This document shows, piece by piece, positions 1 to 13,913 of a stretch of 64,000 nt of DNA. How positions within the stretch are numbered: the first letter of the stretch is position 1; each line of letters opens with the position of its first letter. The stretch is from assembly GCA_963920705.1 (NCBI GenBank), contig OY987225.1:14402829-14466828 (forward strand). Reading direction: 5' to 3'. The notes under the pieces are model-generated. The model saw only the letters and a list, made by a program, of their open reading frames with translations, did no database searches and was not told the origin of the DNA. This stretch comes from Odiellus spinosus (Eukaryota > Arthropoda > Arachnida > Opiliones > Phalangiidae). The translations under genes were made by a program, and so were the position numbers.

Positions 1-3000
1 GAAAATAATTCTCAATCGAAAATAACTCTTCAATTGAAAATAACTCTCAAAAGAAAATAACTCTTCAACTGAAAATAACTCTTCAATCGAAAATAACTCT
101 TCAATTAAAATAACTCTCAATCAAAATAACTCTCAAAAGAAAATAACTCTTCAACTGAAAATAACTCTTCAATTAAAAAAATAACTCTACAATTGAAAAT
201 AACTCTCAATCGAAAATAACTCTTCAATTTAAAATAACTCTCAAAAGAAAATCTCTTCAACTGAAAATAACTCTTCAATCGATAATAACTCTTCAATTGA
301 AAATAACTCTTCGATTCAAAATAATTCTTCAATAGAAAATAACTCTTCAATGGAAAATAACCTTTCAATAGAAAATAGCACTTCAATGGAAAATAACCTT
401 TCAATTGAAAATAAATCTTCAACTGAAAATAACTCTCAAAGGAAAATAACTCTTCGATTGAAAATAACTCTTCAATCGAAAATAACTCTTCAATCGAAAA
501 TAACTCTCAATCGAAAATAACTCTTCAATTGAAAATAACTCCACAATTGAAAAAAACTCTCAATCGAAAATATCTCTTCAATCGAAAATAACTCTTCAAT
601 TGAAAATAACTCTCAAAAGAAAATCTCTTCAATTGAAAATAACTCTTCAACTGAAAATAGCTCTTCAATTGAAAATAACTCTTCAACTGAAAATAGCTCT
701 TCAACTGAAAATAACTCTCAATATAAAATAACTCTTCAATTGAAAATAACTCTTAATCGAAAATAACTCTTCAATTGAAAATAACTCTCAATCGAAAATA
801 ACTCTTCAATTGAAAATAACTCTCAATCGAAAATAGCTCTTCAATTGAAAATAACTCTCAATCGAAAATAACTCTTCAATTGAAAATATCTCTACAACTG
901 AAAATAATTCTCAATCGAAAATAACTCTTCAATTGAAAATAACTCTTCAATTGAAAATAACTCTTCAACTGAAAATAACTCTTCAATCGAAAATAACTCT
1001 TCAATTGAAAATAACTCTCAATCGAAAATAGCTCTTCAATTGAAAATAACTCTCAATCGAAAATAACTCTTCAATTGAAAATATCTATACAACTGAAAAT
1101 AATTCTCAATCGAAAATAACTCTTCAATTGAAAATAACTCTCAAAAGAAAATAACTCTTCAACTGAAAATAACTCTTCAATCGAAAATAACTCTTCAATC
1201 GAAAATAACTCTTCAATTAAAATAACTCTCAATCGAAAATAACTCTCAAAAGAAAATAACTCTTCAACTGAAAATAACTCTTCAATCGAAAATAACTCTT
1301 CAATCGAAAATAACTCTTCAATTGAAAATAACTCTCAATCGAAAATAGCTCTTCAATTGAAAATAACTCTACAATTGAAAATAACTCTCAATCGAAAATA
1401 ACTCTTCAATTTAAAATAACTCTCAAAAGAAAATCTCTTCAACTGAAAATAACTCTTCAATCGATAATAACTCTTCAATTGAAAATAACTCTCAATCGAA
1501 AATAGCTCTTCAATTGAAAATAACTATCAATCGAAAATAACTCTTCAATTGAAAATAACTCCACAATTGAAAAAAAATCTCAATCGAAAATATCTCTTCA
1601 ATCGAAAATAACTCTTCAATTGAAAATAACTATCAATCGAAAATAACTCTTCAATTGAAAATAACTCCACAATTGAAAAAAACTCTCAATCGAAAATATC
1701 TCTTCAATCGAAAATAACTCTTCAATTGAAAATAACTCCACAATTGAAAAAAAATCTCAATCGAAAATATCTCTTCAATCAAAAGAAAATCTCTTCAATT
1801 GAAAATAACTCTTCAACTGAAAATAGCCCTTCAACTGAAAATAACTCTCAATATAAAATAACTCTTCAATTGAAAATAACTCTTAATCGAAAATAACTCT
1901 TCAATTGAAAATAACTCTCAAAAGAAAATCTCTTCAACTGAAAATAACTCTTCAATCGAAAATAACTCTTCAATTGAAAATAACTCTCAATCGAAAATAG
2001 CTCTTCAATTGAAAATAACTCTTCAATCGAAAATAACTCTTCAATTGAAAATAACTCTCAATCGAAAATAGCTCTTCAATTAAAAATAACTCTCAATCGA
2101 AAATAACTCTTCAATTGAAAATATCTATACAACTGAAAATAATTCTCAATCGAAAATAACTCTTCAATTGAAAATAACTCTCAAAAGAAAATAACTCTTC
2201 AACTGAAAATAACTCTTCAATCGAAAATAACTCTTCAATCGAAAATAACTCTTCAATTAAAATAACTCTCAATCAAAATAACTCTCAAAAGAAAATAACT
2301 CTTCAACTGAAAATAACTCTTCAATTGAAAATAACTCTACAATTGAAAATAACTCTCAATCGAAAATAACTCTTCAATTTAAAATAACTCTCAAAAGAAA
2401 ATCTCTTCAACTGAAAATAACTCTTCAATCGATAATAACTCTTCAATTGAAAATAACTCTTCGATTCAAAATAATTCTTCAATAGAAAATAACTCTTCAA
2501 TGGAAAATAACCTTTCAATAGAAAATAGCACTTCAATGGAAAATAACCTTTCAATTGAAAATAAATCTTCAACTGAAAATAACTCTCAAAGGAAAATAAC
2601 TCTTCGATTGAAAATAACTCTTCAATCGAAAATAACTATTCAATCGAAAATAACTCTCAATCGAAAATAACTCTTCAATTGAAAATAACTCCACAATTGA
2701 AAAAAACTCTCAATCGAAAATATCTCTTCAATCGAAAATAACTCTTCAATTGAAAATAACTCTCAAAAGAAAATCTCTTCAATTGAAAATAACTCTTCAA
2801 CTGAAAATAGCTCTTCAATTGAAAATAACTCTTCAACTGAAAATAGCTCTTCAACTGAAAATAACTCTCAATATAAAATAACTCTTCAATTGAAAATAAC
2901 TCTTAATCGAAAATAACTCTTCAATTGAAAATAACTCTCAAAAGAAAATCTCTTCAACTGAAAATAACTCTTCAATTGAAAATAACTCTTCAATTGAAAA

Positions 3001-6000
3001 TAACTCTTCAACTGAAAATAACTCTTCAATCGAAAATAACTCTTCAATTGAAAATAACTCTCAATCGAAAATAACTCTTCAATTGAAAATAACTCTCAAT
3101 CGAAAATAGCTCTTCAATTGAAAATAACTCTCAATCGAAAATAACTCTTCAATTGAAAATATCTCTACAACTGAAAATAATTCTCAATCGAAAATAACTC
3201 TTCAATTGAAAATAACTCTTCAATTGAAAATAACTCTTCAACTGAAAATAACTCTTCAATCGAAAATAACTCTTCAATTGAAAATAACTCTCAATCGAAA
3301 ATAGCTCTTCAATTGAAAATAACTCTCAATCGAAAATAACTCTTCAATTGAAAATATCTATACAACTGAAAATAATTCTCAATCGAAAATAACTCTTCAA
3401 TTGAAAATAACTCTCAAAAGAAAATAACTCTTCAACTGAAAATAACTCTTCAATCGAAAATAACTCTTCAATCGAAAATAACTCTTCAATTAAAATAACT
3501 CTCAATCGAAAATAACTCTCAAAAGAAAATAACTCTTCAACTGAAAATAACTCTTCAATCGAAAATAACTCTTCAATCGAAAATAACTCTTCAATTGAAA
3601 ATAACTCTCAATCGAAAATAGCTCTTCAATTGAAAATAACTCTACAATTGAAAATAACTCTCAATCGAAAATAACTCTTCAATTTAAAATAACTCTCAAA
3701 AGAAAATCTCTTCAACTGAAAATAACTCTTCAATCGATAATAACTCTTCAATTGAAAATAACTCTCAATCGAAAATAGCTCTTCAATTGAAAATAACTAT
3801 CAATCGAAAATAACTCTTCAATTGAAAATAACTCCACAATTGAAAAAAACTCTCAATCGAAAATATCTCTTCAATCGAAAATAACTCTTCAATTGAAAAT
3901 AACTCTCAAAAGAAAATCTCTTCAATTGAAAATAACTCTTCAACTGAAAATAGCCCTTCAACTGAAAATAACTCTCAATATAAAATAACTCTTCAATTGA
4001 AAATAACTCTCAAAAGAAAATCTCTTCAATTGAAAATAACTCTTCAACTGAAAATAGCTCTTCAATTGAAAATAACTCTTCAACTGAAAATAGCTCTTCA
4101 ACTGAAAATAACTCTCAATATAAAATAACTCTTCAATTGAAAATAACTCTTAATCGAAAATAACTCTTCAATTGAAAATAACTCTCAAAAGAAAATCTCT
4201 TCAACTGAAAATAACTCTTCAATTGAAAATAACTCTTCAATTGAAAATAACTCTTCAACTGAAAATAACTCTTCAATCGAAAATAACTCTTCAATTGAAA
4301 ATAACTCTCAATCGAAAATAACTCTTCAATTGAAAATAACTCTCAATCGAAAATAGCTCTTCAATTGAAAATAACTCTCAATCGAAAATAACTCTTCAAT
4401 TGAAAATATCTCTACAACTGAAAATAATTCTCAATCGAAAATAACTCTTCAATTGAAAATAACTCTTCAATTGAAAATAACTCTTCAACTGAAAATAACT
4501 CTTCAATCGAAAATAACTCTTCAATTGAAAATAACTCTCAATCGAAAATAGCTCTTCAATTGAAAATAACTCTCAATCGAAAATAACTCTTCAATTGAAA
4601 ATATCTATACAACTGAAAATAATTCTCAATCGAAAATAACTCTTCAATTGAAAATAACTCTCAAAAGAAAATAACTCTTCAACTGAAAATAACTCTTCAA
4701 TCGAAAATAACTCTTCAATCGAAAATAACTCTTCAATTAAAATAACTCTCAATCGAAAATAACTCTCAAAAGAAAATAACTCTTCAACTGAAAATAACTC
4801 TTCAATCGAAAATAACTCTTCAATCGAAAATAACTCTTCAATTGAAAATAACTCTCAATCGAAAATAGCTCTTCAATTGAAAATAACTCTACAATTGAAA
4901 ATAACTCTCAATCGAAAATAACTCTTCAATTTAAAATAACTCTCAAAAGAAAATCTCTTCAACTGAAAATAACTCTTCAATCGATAATAACTCTTCAATT
5001 GAAAATAACTCTCAATCGAAAATAGCTCTTCAATTGAAAATAACTATCAATCGAAAATAACTCTTCAATTGAAAATAACTCTCAAAAGAAAATCTCTTCA
5101 ATTGAAAATAACTCTTCAACTGAAAATAGCCCTTCAACTGAAAATAACTCTCAATATAAAATAACTCTTCAATTGAAAATAACTCTTAATCGAAAATAAC
5201 TCTTCAATTGAAAATAACTCTCAAAAGAAAATCTCTTCAACTGAAAATAACTCTTCAATCGAAAATAACTCTTCAATTGAAAATAACTCTTCAATCGAAA
5301 ATAACTCTTCAATTGAAAATAACTCTCAATCGAAAATAGCTCTTCAATTAAAAATAACTCTCAATCGAAAATAACTCTTCAATTGAAAATATCTATACAA
5401 CTGAAAATAATTCTCAATCGAAAATAACTCTTCAATTGAAAATAACTCTCAAAAGAAAATAACTCTTCAACTGAAAATAACTCTTCAATCGAAAATAACT
5501 CTTCAATCGAAAATAACTCTTCAATTAAAATAACTCTCAATCGAAAATAACTCTCAAAAGAAAATAACTCTCAAAAGAAAATAACTCTTCAACTGAAAAT
5601 AACTCTTCAATTGAAAATAACTCTACAATTGAAAATAACTCTCAAATGAAAATAACTCTTCAATTTAAAATAACTCTCAAAAGAAAATCTCTTCAACTGA
5701 AAATAACTCTTCAATCGATAATAACTCTTCAATTGAAAATAACTCTTCGATTCAAAATAATTCTTCAATAGAAAATAACTCTTCAATGGAAAATAACCTT
5801 TCAATAGAAAATAGCACTTCAATGGAAAATAACCTTTCAATTGAAAATAAATCTTCAACTGAAAATAACTCTCAAAGGAAAATAACTCTTCGATTGAAAA
5901 TAACTCTTCAATCGAAAATAACTCTTCAATCGAAAATAACTTTCGAGAGAAAATACCTCTTCAACTGAAAATAACTCTTCAATCGAAAATAACTCTTCAA

Positions 6001-7284
6001 TTGAAAATAACTCTCAATCGAAAATAACTCTTCAATTGAAAATAACTCTCAATCTAAAATAGCTCTTCAATTGAAATAACTTTCAATCGAAAATAACTCT
6101 TCAATTGAAAATAACTCTACAATTGAAAATAACTCTCAATCGAAAATAACTTTTCGATTCAAAATAACTCTCAATCGAAAATAACTCTTCAATTGAAAAT
6201 AACTCTCAATCGAAAATAGCTCTTCAATTGAAAATAACTTTCAATCGAAAATAACTCTTCAATTGAAAATATCTCACCAATTGAAAATAACTCTCAATCG
6301 AAAATAGCTTTTCGATTCAAAATAACTCTCAATCGAAAATAGCTTTTCGATTCAAAATAACTCTCAATCGAAAATAACTCTTCAATTGAAAATATCTCTA
6401 CAATTGAAAATAACTCTCAATCGAAAATAACTCTTCAATTGAAAATAACTCTCAATAGAAAATATCTCCTCAACTGAAAATAACTCTTCAATCGAAAATA
6501 ACTCTTCAATCGAAAATAACTCTCAATCGAAAATAACTCTTCAATTGAAAATAACTTTCAATCGAAAATAACTTTTCGATTCAAAATAACTCTCAATCGA
6601 AATAACTCTTCAATTGAAAATAACTCTTCAATTGAAAATAACTCTTCAATCGAAAATAACTCTTCAATTGAAAATAACTCTCAATCGAAAATAACTCTTC
6701 AATTGAAAATAACTCTCAATCGAAAATAGCTCTTCAATTGAAAATAACTCTCAATCGAAAATAACTCTTCAATTGAAAATATCTCTACAACTGAAAATAA
6801 TTCTCAATCGAAAATAACTCTTCAATTGAAAATAACTCTTCAAATTGAAAATAACTCTTCAACTGAAAATAACTCTTCAATCGAAAATAACTCTTCAATT
6901 GAAAATAACTCTCAATCGAAAATAGCTCTTCAATTGAAAATAACTCTCAATCGAAAATAACTCTTCAATTGAAAATATCTATACAACTGAAAATAATTCT
7001 CAATCGAAAATAACTCTTCAATTGAAAATAACTCTCAAAAGAAAATAACTCTTCAACTGAAAATAACTCTTCAATCGAAAATAACTCTTCAATCGAAAAT
7101 AACTCTTCAATTAAAATAACTCTCAATCGAAAATAACTCTCAAAAGAAAATAACTCTTCAACTGAAAATAACTCTTCAATCGAAAATAACTCTTCAATCG
7201 AAAATAACTCTTCAATTGAAAATAACTCTCAATCGAAAATAGCTCTTCAATTGAAAATAACTCTACAATTGAAAATAACTCTCA
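1..7284. repeat. Satellite block 1, TCTATACAACTG-type higher-order repeat
   Basis: This stretch holds only satellite. The rare variant TCTATACAACTG recurs at 1084, 2124, 3357, 4604, 5392 and 6978 (spacings 1040, 1233, 1247, 788 and 1586). A second marker, ATGG followed by AAAATAACC, begins at 350, 2500 and 5786 (spacings 2150 and 3286). Other block-specific variants are CTCCACAATTGAAAAAA, TAGCCCTTCAACTG and CAATATAAAATAAC. Spacing is irregular, so this looks like repeated unequal exchange and segmental duplication, not a clean fixed-length HOR. The segments at 117-422 and 2267-2572 match almost base for base apart from a local A-run difference near 173. Confidence 0.85.
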
Positions 7285-9897
7285 ATCGAAAATAACTCTT
7301 CAATTTAAAATAACTCTCAAAAGAAAATCTCTTCAACTGAAAATAACTCTTCAATCGATAATAACTCTTCAATTGAAAATAACTCTCAATCGAAAATAGC
7401 TCTTCAATTGAAAATAACTATCAATCGAAAATAACTCTTCAATTGAAAATAACTCCACAATTGAAAAAAACTCTCAATCGAAAATATCTCTTCAATCGAA
7501 AATAACTCTTCAATTGAAAATAACTCTCAAAAGAAAATCTCTTCAATTGAAAATAACTCTTCAACTGAAAATAGCCCTTCAACTGAAAATAACTCTCAAT
7601 ATAAAATAACTCTTCAATTGAAAATAACTCTTAATCGAAAATAACTCTTCAATTGAAAATAACTCTCAAAAGAAAATCTCTTCAACTGAAAATAACTCTT
7701 CAATCGAAAATAACTCTTCAATTGAAAATAACTCTTCAATCGAAAATAACTCTTCAATTGAAAATAACTCTCAATCGAAAATAGCTCTTCAATTAAAAAT
7801 AACTCTCAATCGAAAATAACTCTTCAATTGAAAATATCTATACAACTGAAAATAATTCTCAATCGAAAATAACTCTTCAATTGAAAATAACTCTCAAAAG
7901 AAAATAACTCTTCAACTGAAAATAACTCTTCAATCGAAAATAACTCTTCAATCGAAAATAACTCTTCAATTAAAATAACTCTCAATCGAAAATAACTCTC
8001 AAAAGAAAATAACTCTCAAAAGAAAATAACTCTTCAACTGAAAATAACTCTTCAATTGAAAATAACTCTACAATTGAAAATAACTCTCAATCGAAAATAA
8101 CTCTTCAATTTAAAATAACTCTCAAAAGAAAATCTCTTCAACTGAAAATAACTCTTCAATCGATAATAACTCTTCAATTGAAAATAACTCTTCGATTCAA
8201 AATAATTCTTCAATAGAAAATAACTCTTCAATGGAAAATAACCTTTCAATAGAAAATAGCACTTCAATGGAAAATAACCTTTCAATTGAAAATAAATCTT
8301 CAACTGAAAATAACTCTCAAAGGAAAATAACTCTTCGATTGAAAATAACTCTTCAATCGAAAATAACTCTTCAATCGAAAATAACTTTCGAGAGAAAATA
8401 CCTCTTCAACTGAAAATAACTCTTCAATCGAAAATAACTCTTCAATTGAAAATAACTCTCAATCGAAAATAACTCTTCAATTGAAAATAACTCTCAATCT
8501 AAAATAGCTCTTCAATTGAAATAACTTTCAATCGAAAATAACTCTTCAATTGAAAATAACTCTACAATTGAAAATAACTCTCAATCGAAAATAACTTTTC
8601 GATTCAAAATAACTCTCAATCGAAAATAACTCTTCAATTGAAAATAAATCTCAATCGAAAATAGCTCTTCAATTGAAAATAACTTTCAATCGAAAATAAC
8701 TCTTCAATTGAAAATATCTCACCAATTGAAAATAACTCTCAATCGAAAATAGCTTTTCGATTCAAAATAACTCTCAATCGAAAATAACTCTTCAATTGAA
8801 AATATCTCTACAATTGAAAATAACTCTCAATCGAAAATAACTCTTCAATTGAAAATAACTCTCAATAGAAAATACCTCCTCAACTGAAAATAACTCTTCA
8901 ATCGAAAATAACTCTTCAATCGAAAATAACTCTCAATCGAAAATAACTCTTCAATTGAAAATAACTTTCAATCGAAAATAACTTTTCGATTCAAAATAAC
9001 TCTCAATCGAAATAACTCTTCAATTGAAAATAACTCTTCAATTGAAAATAACTCTTCAATTGAAAATAGCTCTTCAACTGAAAATAACTCTTAATCGAAA
9101 ATAACTCTTAATCGAAAATAACTCTTAAACGAAAATAACTCTTCAATTGAAAATAACTTTCAATCGAAAATAACTTTTCGATTCAAAATAACTCTCAATC
9201 GAAATAACTCTTCAATTGAAAATAACTCTTCAATTGAAAATAACTCTTCAATTGAAAATAGCTCTTCAACTGAAAATAACTCTTAATCGAAAATAACTCT
9301 TAATCGAAAATAACTCTTAAACGAAAATAACTCTTCAATTGAAAATAACTCAATTGAAAATAACTCTCAATCGAAAATAACTCTTCAATTGAAAATAACT
9401 CTCAAGAGAAAATACCTCTTCAACTGAAAATAACTCTTCAATCGAAAATAACTCTTCAATTGAAAATAACTCTCAATCGAAAATAACTCTTCAATTGAAA
9501 ATAACTCTCAATCTAAAATAGCTCTTCAATTGAAAATAACTCTCAATCGAAAATAACTTTTCGATTCAAAATAACTCTCAATCGAAAATATCTCTTCAAT
9601 TGAAAATAACTCTCAATCGAAAATAGCTCTTCAATTGAAAATAACTTTCAATCGAAAATAACTCTTCAATTGAAAATATCTCACCAATTGAAAATAACTC
9701 TCAATCGAAAATAACTTTTCGATTCAAAATAACTCTCAATCGAAAATAACTCTTCAATTGAAAATATCTCTACAATTGAAAATAACTCTCAATCGAAAAT
9801 AACTCTTCAATTGAAAATAACTCTCAAAAGAAAATGCCTCCTCAACTGAAAATAACTCTTCAATCGAAAATAACTCTTCAATTGAAAATAACTCTTC
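7285..9897. repeat. Copy 1 of a ~2.6-kb duplicated segment (offset 4016 bp)
   Basis: This segment matches 11,301-13,913 at a constant offset of 4016 bp. The TCTATAC marker at 7837 pairs with 11,853, the ATGG marker at 8231 with 12,247, and the TTAAACG marker at 9126 with 13,142. Identity by eye is very high; one difference is AAATAAATCTC near 8645 against AAATAACTCTC in the partner. The match ends near 9897, where this copy continues into CTCTTCGATTC and the partner into CTCTCAATCG. Block-specific variants are TTTTCGATTCAAAATAAC, TCTCACCAATTG and GAGAGAAAATACCTC. Confidence 0.85.
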
Positions 9898-11089
9898 GAT
9901 TCAAAATAATTCTTCAATAGAAAATAACTCTTCAATGGAAAATAACCTTTCAATAGAAAATAGCACTTCAATGGAAAATAACCTTTCAATTGAAAATAAA
10001 TCTTCAACTGAAAATAACTCTCAAAGGAAAATAACTCTTCGATTGAAAATAACTCTTCAATCGAAAATAACTCTTCAATCGAAAATAACTTTCGAGAGAA
10101 AATACCTCTTCAACTGAAAATAACTCTTCAATCGAAAATAACTCTTCAATTGAAAATAACTCTCAATCGAAAATAACTCTTCAATTGAAAATAACTCTCA
10201 ATCTAAAATAGCTCTTCAATTGAAATAACTTTCAATCGAAAATAACTCTTCAATTGAAAATAACTCTACAATTGAAAATAACTCTCAATCGAAAATAACT
10301 TTTCGATTCAAAATAACTCTCAATCGAAAATAACTCTTCAATTGAAAATAACTCTCAATCGAAAATAGCTCTTCAATTGAAAATAACTTTCAATCGAAAA
10401 TAACTCTTCAATTGAAAATATCTCACCAATTGAAAATAACTCTCAATCGAAAATAGCTTTTCGATTCAAAATAACTCTCAATCGAAAATAACTCTTCAAT
10501 TGAAAATATCTCTACAATTGAAAATAACTCTCAATCGAAAATAACTCTTCAATTGAAAATAACTCTCAATAGAAAATACCTCCTCAACTGAAAATAACTC
10601 TTCAATCGAAAATAACTCTTCAATCGAAAATAACTCTCAATCGAAAATAACTCTTCAATTGAAAATAACTTTCAATCGAAAATAACTTTTCGATTCAAAA
10701 TAACTCTCAATCGAAATAACTCTTCAATTGAAAATAACTCTTCAATTGAAAATAACTCTTCAATTGAAAATAGCTCTTCAACTGAAAATAACTCTTAATC
10801 GAAAATAACTCTTAATCGAAAATAACTCTTAAACGAAAATAACTCTTCAATTGAAAATAACTTTCAATCGAAAATAACTTTTCGATTCAAAATAACTCTC
10901 AATCGAAATAACTCTTCAATTGAAAATAACTCTTCAATTGAAAATAACTCTTCAATTGAAAATAGCTCTTCAACTGAAAATAACTCTTAATCGAAAATAA
11001 CTCTTAATCGAAAATAACTCTTAAACGAAAATAACTCTTCAATTGAAAATAACTCAATTGAAAATAACTCTCAATCGAAAATAACTCTA
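9898..11089. repeat. Third copy of the same block at 1704-bp offset
   Basis: This segment repeats about 8194-9385 at an offset of 1704 bp. The ATGG marker is at 8231 and 9935, TTAAACG at 9126 and 10,830, and CTCAATTG at 9349 and 11,053. It carries the same internal 192-bp tandem pair (TTAAACG at 10,830 and 11,022). The match is lost near 11,090, where CTCTACAATTG replaces CTCTTCAATTG. A further 192-bp duplication follows: the AATTTAAAATAAC variant occurs at 11,128 and again at 11,320. Confidence 0.8.
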
Positions 11090-11300
11090 CAATTGAAAAT
11101 AACTCTCAATCGAAAATAACTCTTCAATTTAAAATAACTCTCAAAAGAAAATCTCTTCAACTGAAAATAACTCTTCAATCGATAATAACTCTTCAATTGA
11201 AAATAACTCTCAATCGAAAATAGCTCTTCAATTGAAAATAACTATCAATCGAAAATAACTCTTCAATTGAAAATAACTCCACAATTGAAAAAAACTCTCA

Positions 11301-13913
11301 ATCGAAAATAACTCTTCAATTTAAAATAACTCTCAAAAGAAAATCTCTTCAACTGAAAATAACTCTTCAATCGATAATAACTCTTCAATTGAAAATAACT
11401 CTCAATCGAAAATAGCTCTTCAATTGAAAATAACTATCAATCGAAAATAACTCTTCAATTGAAAATAACTCCACAATTGAAAAAAACTCTCAATCGAAAA
11501 TATCTCTTCAATCGAAAATAACTCTTCAATTGAAAATAACTCTCAAAAGAAAATCTCTTCAATTGAAAATAACTCTTCAACTGAAAATAGCCCTTCAACT
11601 GAAAATAACTCTCAATATAAAATAACTCTTCAATTGAAAATAACTCTTAATCGAAAATAACTCTTCAATTGAAAATAACTCTCAAAAGAAAATCTCTTCA
11701 ACTGAAAATAACTCTTCAATCGAAAATAACTCTTCAATTGAAAATAACTCTTCAATCGAAAATAACTCTTCAATTGAAAATAACTCTCAATCGAAAATAG
11801 CTCTTCAATTAAAAATAACTCTCAATCGAAAATAACTCTTCAATTGAAAATATCTATACAACTGAAAATAATTCTCAATCGAAAATAACTCTTCAATTGA
11901 AAATAACTCTCAAAAGAAAATAACTCTTCAACTGAAAATAACTCTTCAATCGAAAATAACTCTTCAATCGAAAATAACTCTTCAATTAAAATAACTCTCA
12001 ATCGAAAATAACTCTCAAAAGAAAATAACTCTCAAAAGAAAATAACTCTTCAACTGAAAATAACTCTTCAATTGAAAATAACTCTACAATTGAAAATAAC
12101 TCTCAATCGAAAATAACTCTTCAATTTAAAATAACTCTCAAAAGAAAATCTCTTCAACTGAAAATAACTCTTCAATCGATAATAACTCTTCAATTGAAAA
12201 TAACTCTTCGATTCAAAATAATTCTTCAATAGAAAATAACTCTTCAATGGAAAATAACCTTTCAATAGAAAATAGCACTTCAATGGAAAATAACCTTTCA
12301 ATTGAAAATAAATCTTCAACTGAAAATAACTCTCAAAGGAAAATAACTCTTCGATTGAAAATAACTCTTCAATCGAAAATAACTCTTCAATCGAAAATAA
12401 CTTTCGAGAGAAAATACCTCTTCAACTGAAAATAACTCTTCAATCGAAAATAACTCTTCAATTGAAAATAACTCTCAATCGAAAATAACTCTTCAATTGA
12501 AAATAACTCTCAATCTAAAATAGCTCTTCAATTGAAATAACTTTCAATCGAAAATAACTCTTCAATTGAAAATAACTCTACAATTGAAAATAACTCTCAA
12601 TCGAAAATAACTTTTCGATTCAAAATAACTCTCAATCGAAAATAACTCTTCAATTGAAAATAACTCTCAATCGAAAATAGCTCTTCAATTGAAAATAACT
12701 TTCAATCGAAAATAACTCTTCAATTGAAAATATCTCACCAATTGAAAATAACTCTCAATCGAAAATAGCTTTTCGATTCAAAATAACTCTCAATCGAAAA
12801 TAACTCTTCAATTGAAAATATCTCTACAATTGAAAATAACTCTCAATCGAAAATAACTCTTCAATTGAAAATAACTCTCAATAGAAAATACCTCCTCAAC
12901 TGAAAATAACTCTTCAATCGAAAATAACTCTTCAATCGAAAATAACTCTCAATCGAAAATAACTCTTCAATTGAAAATAACTTTCAATCGAAAATAACTT
13001 TTCGATTCAAAATAACTCTCAATCGAAATAACTCTTCAATTGAAAATAACTCTTCAATTGAAAATAACTCTTCAATTGAAAATAGCTCTTCAACTGAAAA
13101 TAACTCTTAATCGAAAATAACTCTTAATCGAAAATAACTCTTAAACGAAAATAACTCTTCAATTGAAAATAACTTTCAATCGAAAATAACTTTTCGATTC
13201 AAAATAACTCTCAATCGAAATAACTCTTCAATTGAAAATAACTCTTCAATTGAAAATAACTCTTCAATTGAAAATAGCTCTTCAACTGAAAATAACTCTT
13301 AATCGAAAATAACTCTTAATCGAAAATAACTCTTAAACGAAAATAACTCTTCAATTGAAAATAACTCAATTGAAAATAACTCTCAATCGAAAATAACTCT
13401 TCAATTGAAAATAACTCTCAAGAGAAAATACCTCTTCAACTGAAAATAACTCTTCAATCGAAAATAACTCTTCAATTGAAAATAACTCTCAATCGAAAAT
13501 AACTCTTCAATTGAAAATAACTCTCAATCTAAAATAGCTCTTCAATTGAAAATAACTCTCAATCGAAAATAACTTTTCGATTCAAAATAACTCTCAATCG
13601 AAAATATCTCTTCAATTGAAAATAACTCTCAATCGAAAATAGCTCTTCAATTGAAAATAACTTTCAATCGAAAATAACTCTTCAATTGAAAATATCTCAC
13701 CAATTGAAAATAACTCTCAATCGAAAATAACTTTTCGATTCAAAATAACTCTCAATCGAAAATAACTCTTCAATTGAAAATATCTCTACAATTGAAAATA
13801 ACTCTCAATCGAAAATAACTCTTCAATTGAAAATAACTCTCAAAAGAAAATGCCTCCTCAACTGAAAATAACTCTTCAATCGAAAATAACTCTTCAATTG
13901 AAAATAACTCTCA
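11301..13913. repeat. Copy 2 of the ~2.6-kb duplicated segment
   Basis: This is the partner of 7,285-9,897 at +4016 bp. It contains the same marker order: CTCCACAATTGAAAAAA, TAGCCCTTCAACTG, TCTATAC, GATAATAAC, ATGG, GAGAGAAAATACC, TTTTCGATTC, TTAAACG twice, then GAGAAAATACC and AAAATGCCTCC. The order and spacing are preserved, which supports one duplication of the whole segment and not independent convergence. Confidence 0.85.

Noticed and set aside
117-422. 101-codon open frame on the minus strand encoding SYFQLK-type repeats
   Set aside because: It is pure satellite translation, overlaps open frames on the other strand, and ends wherever a 17-mer shifts the frame. The same holds for all similar frames of 60-107 codons across both arms.
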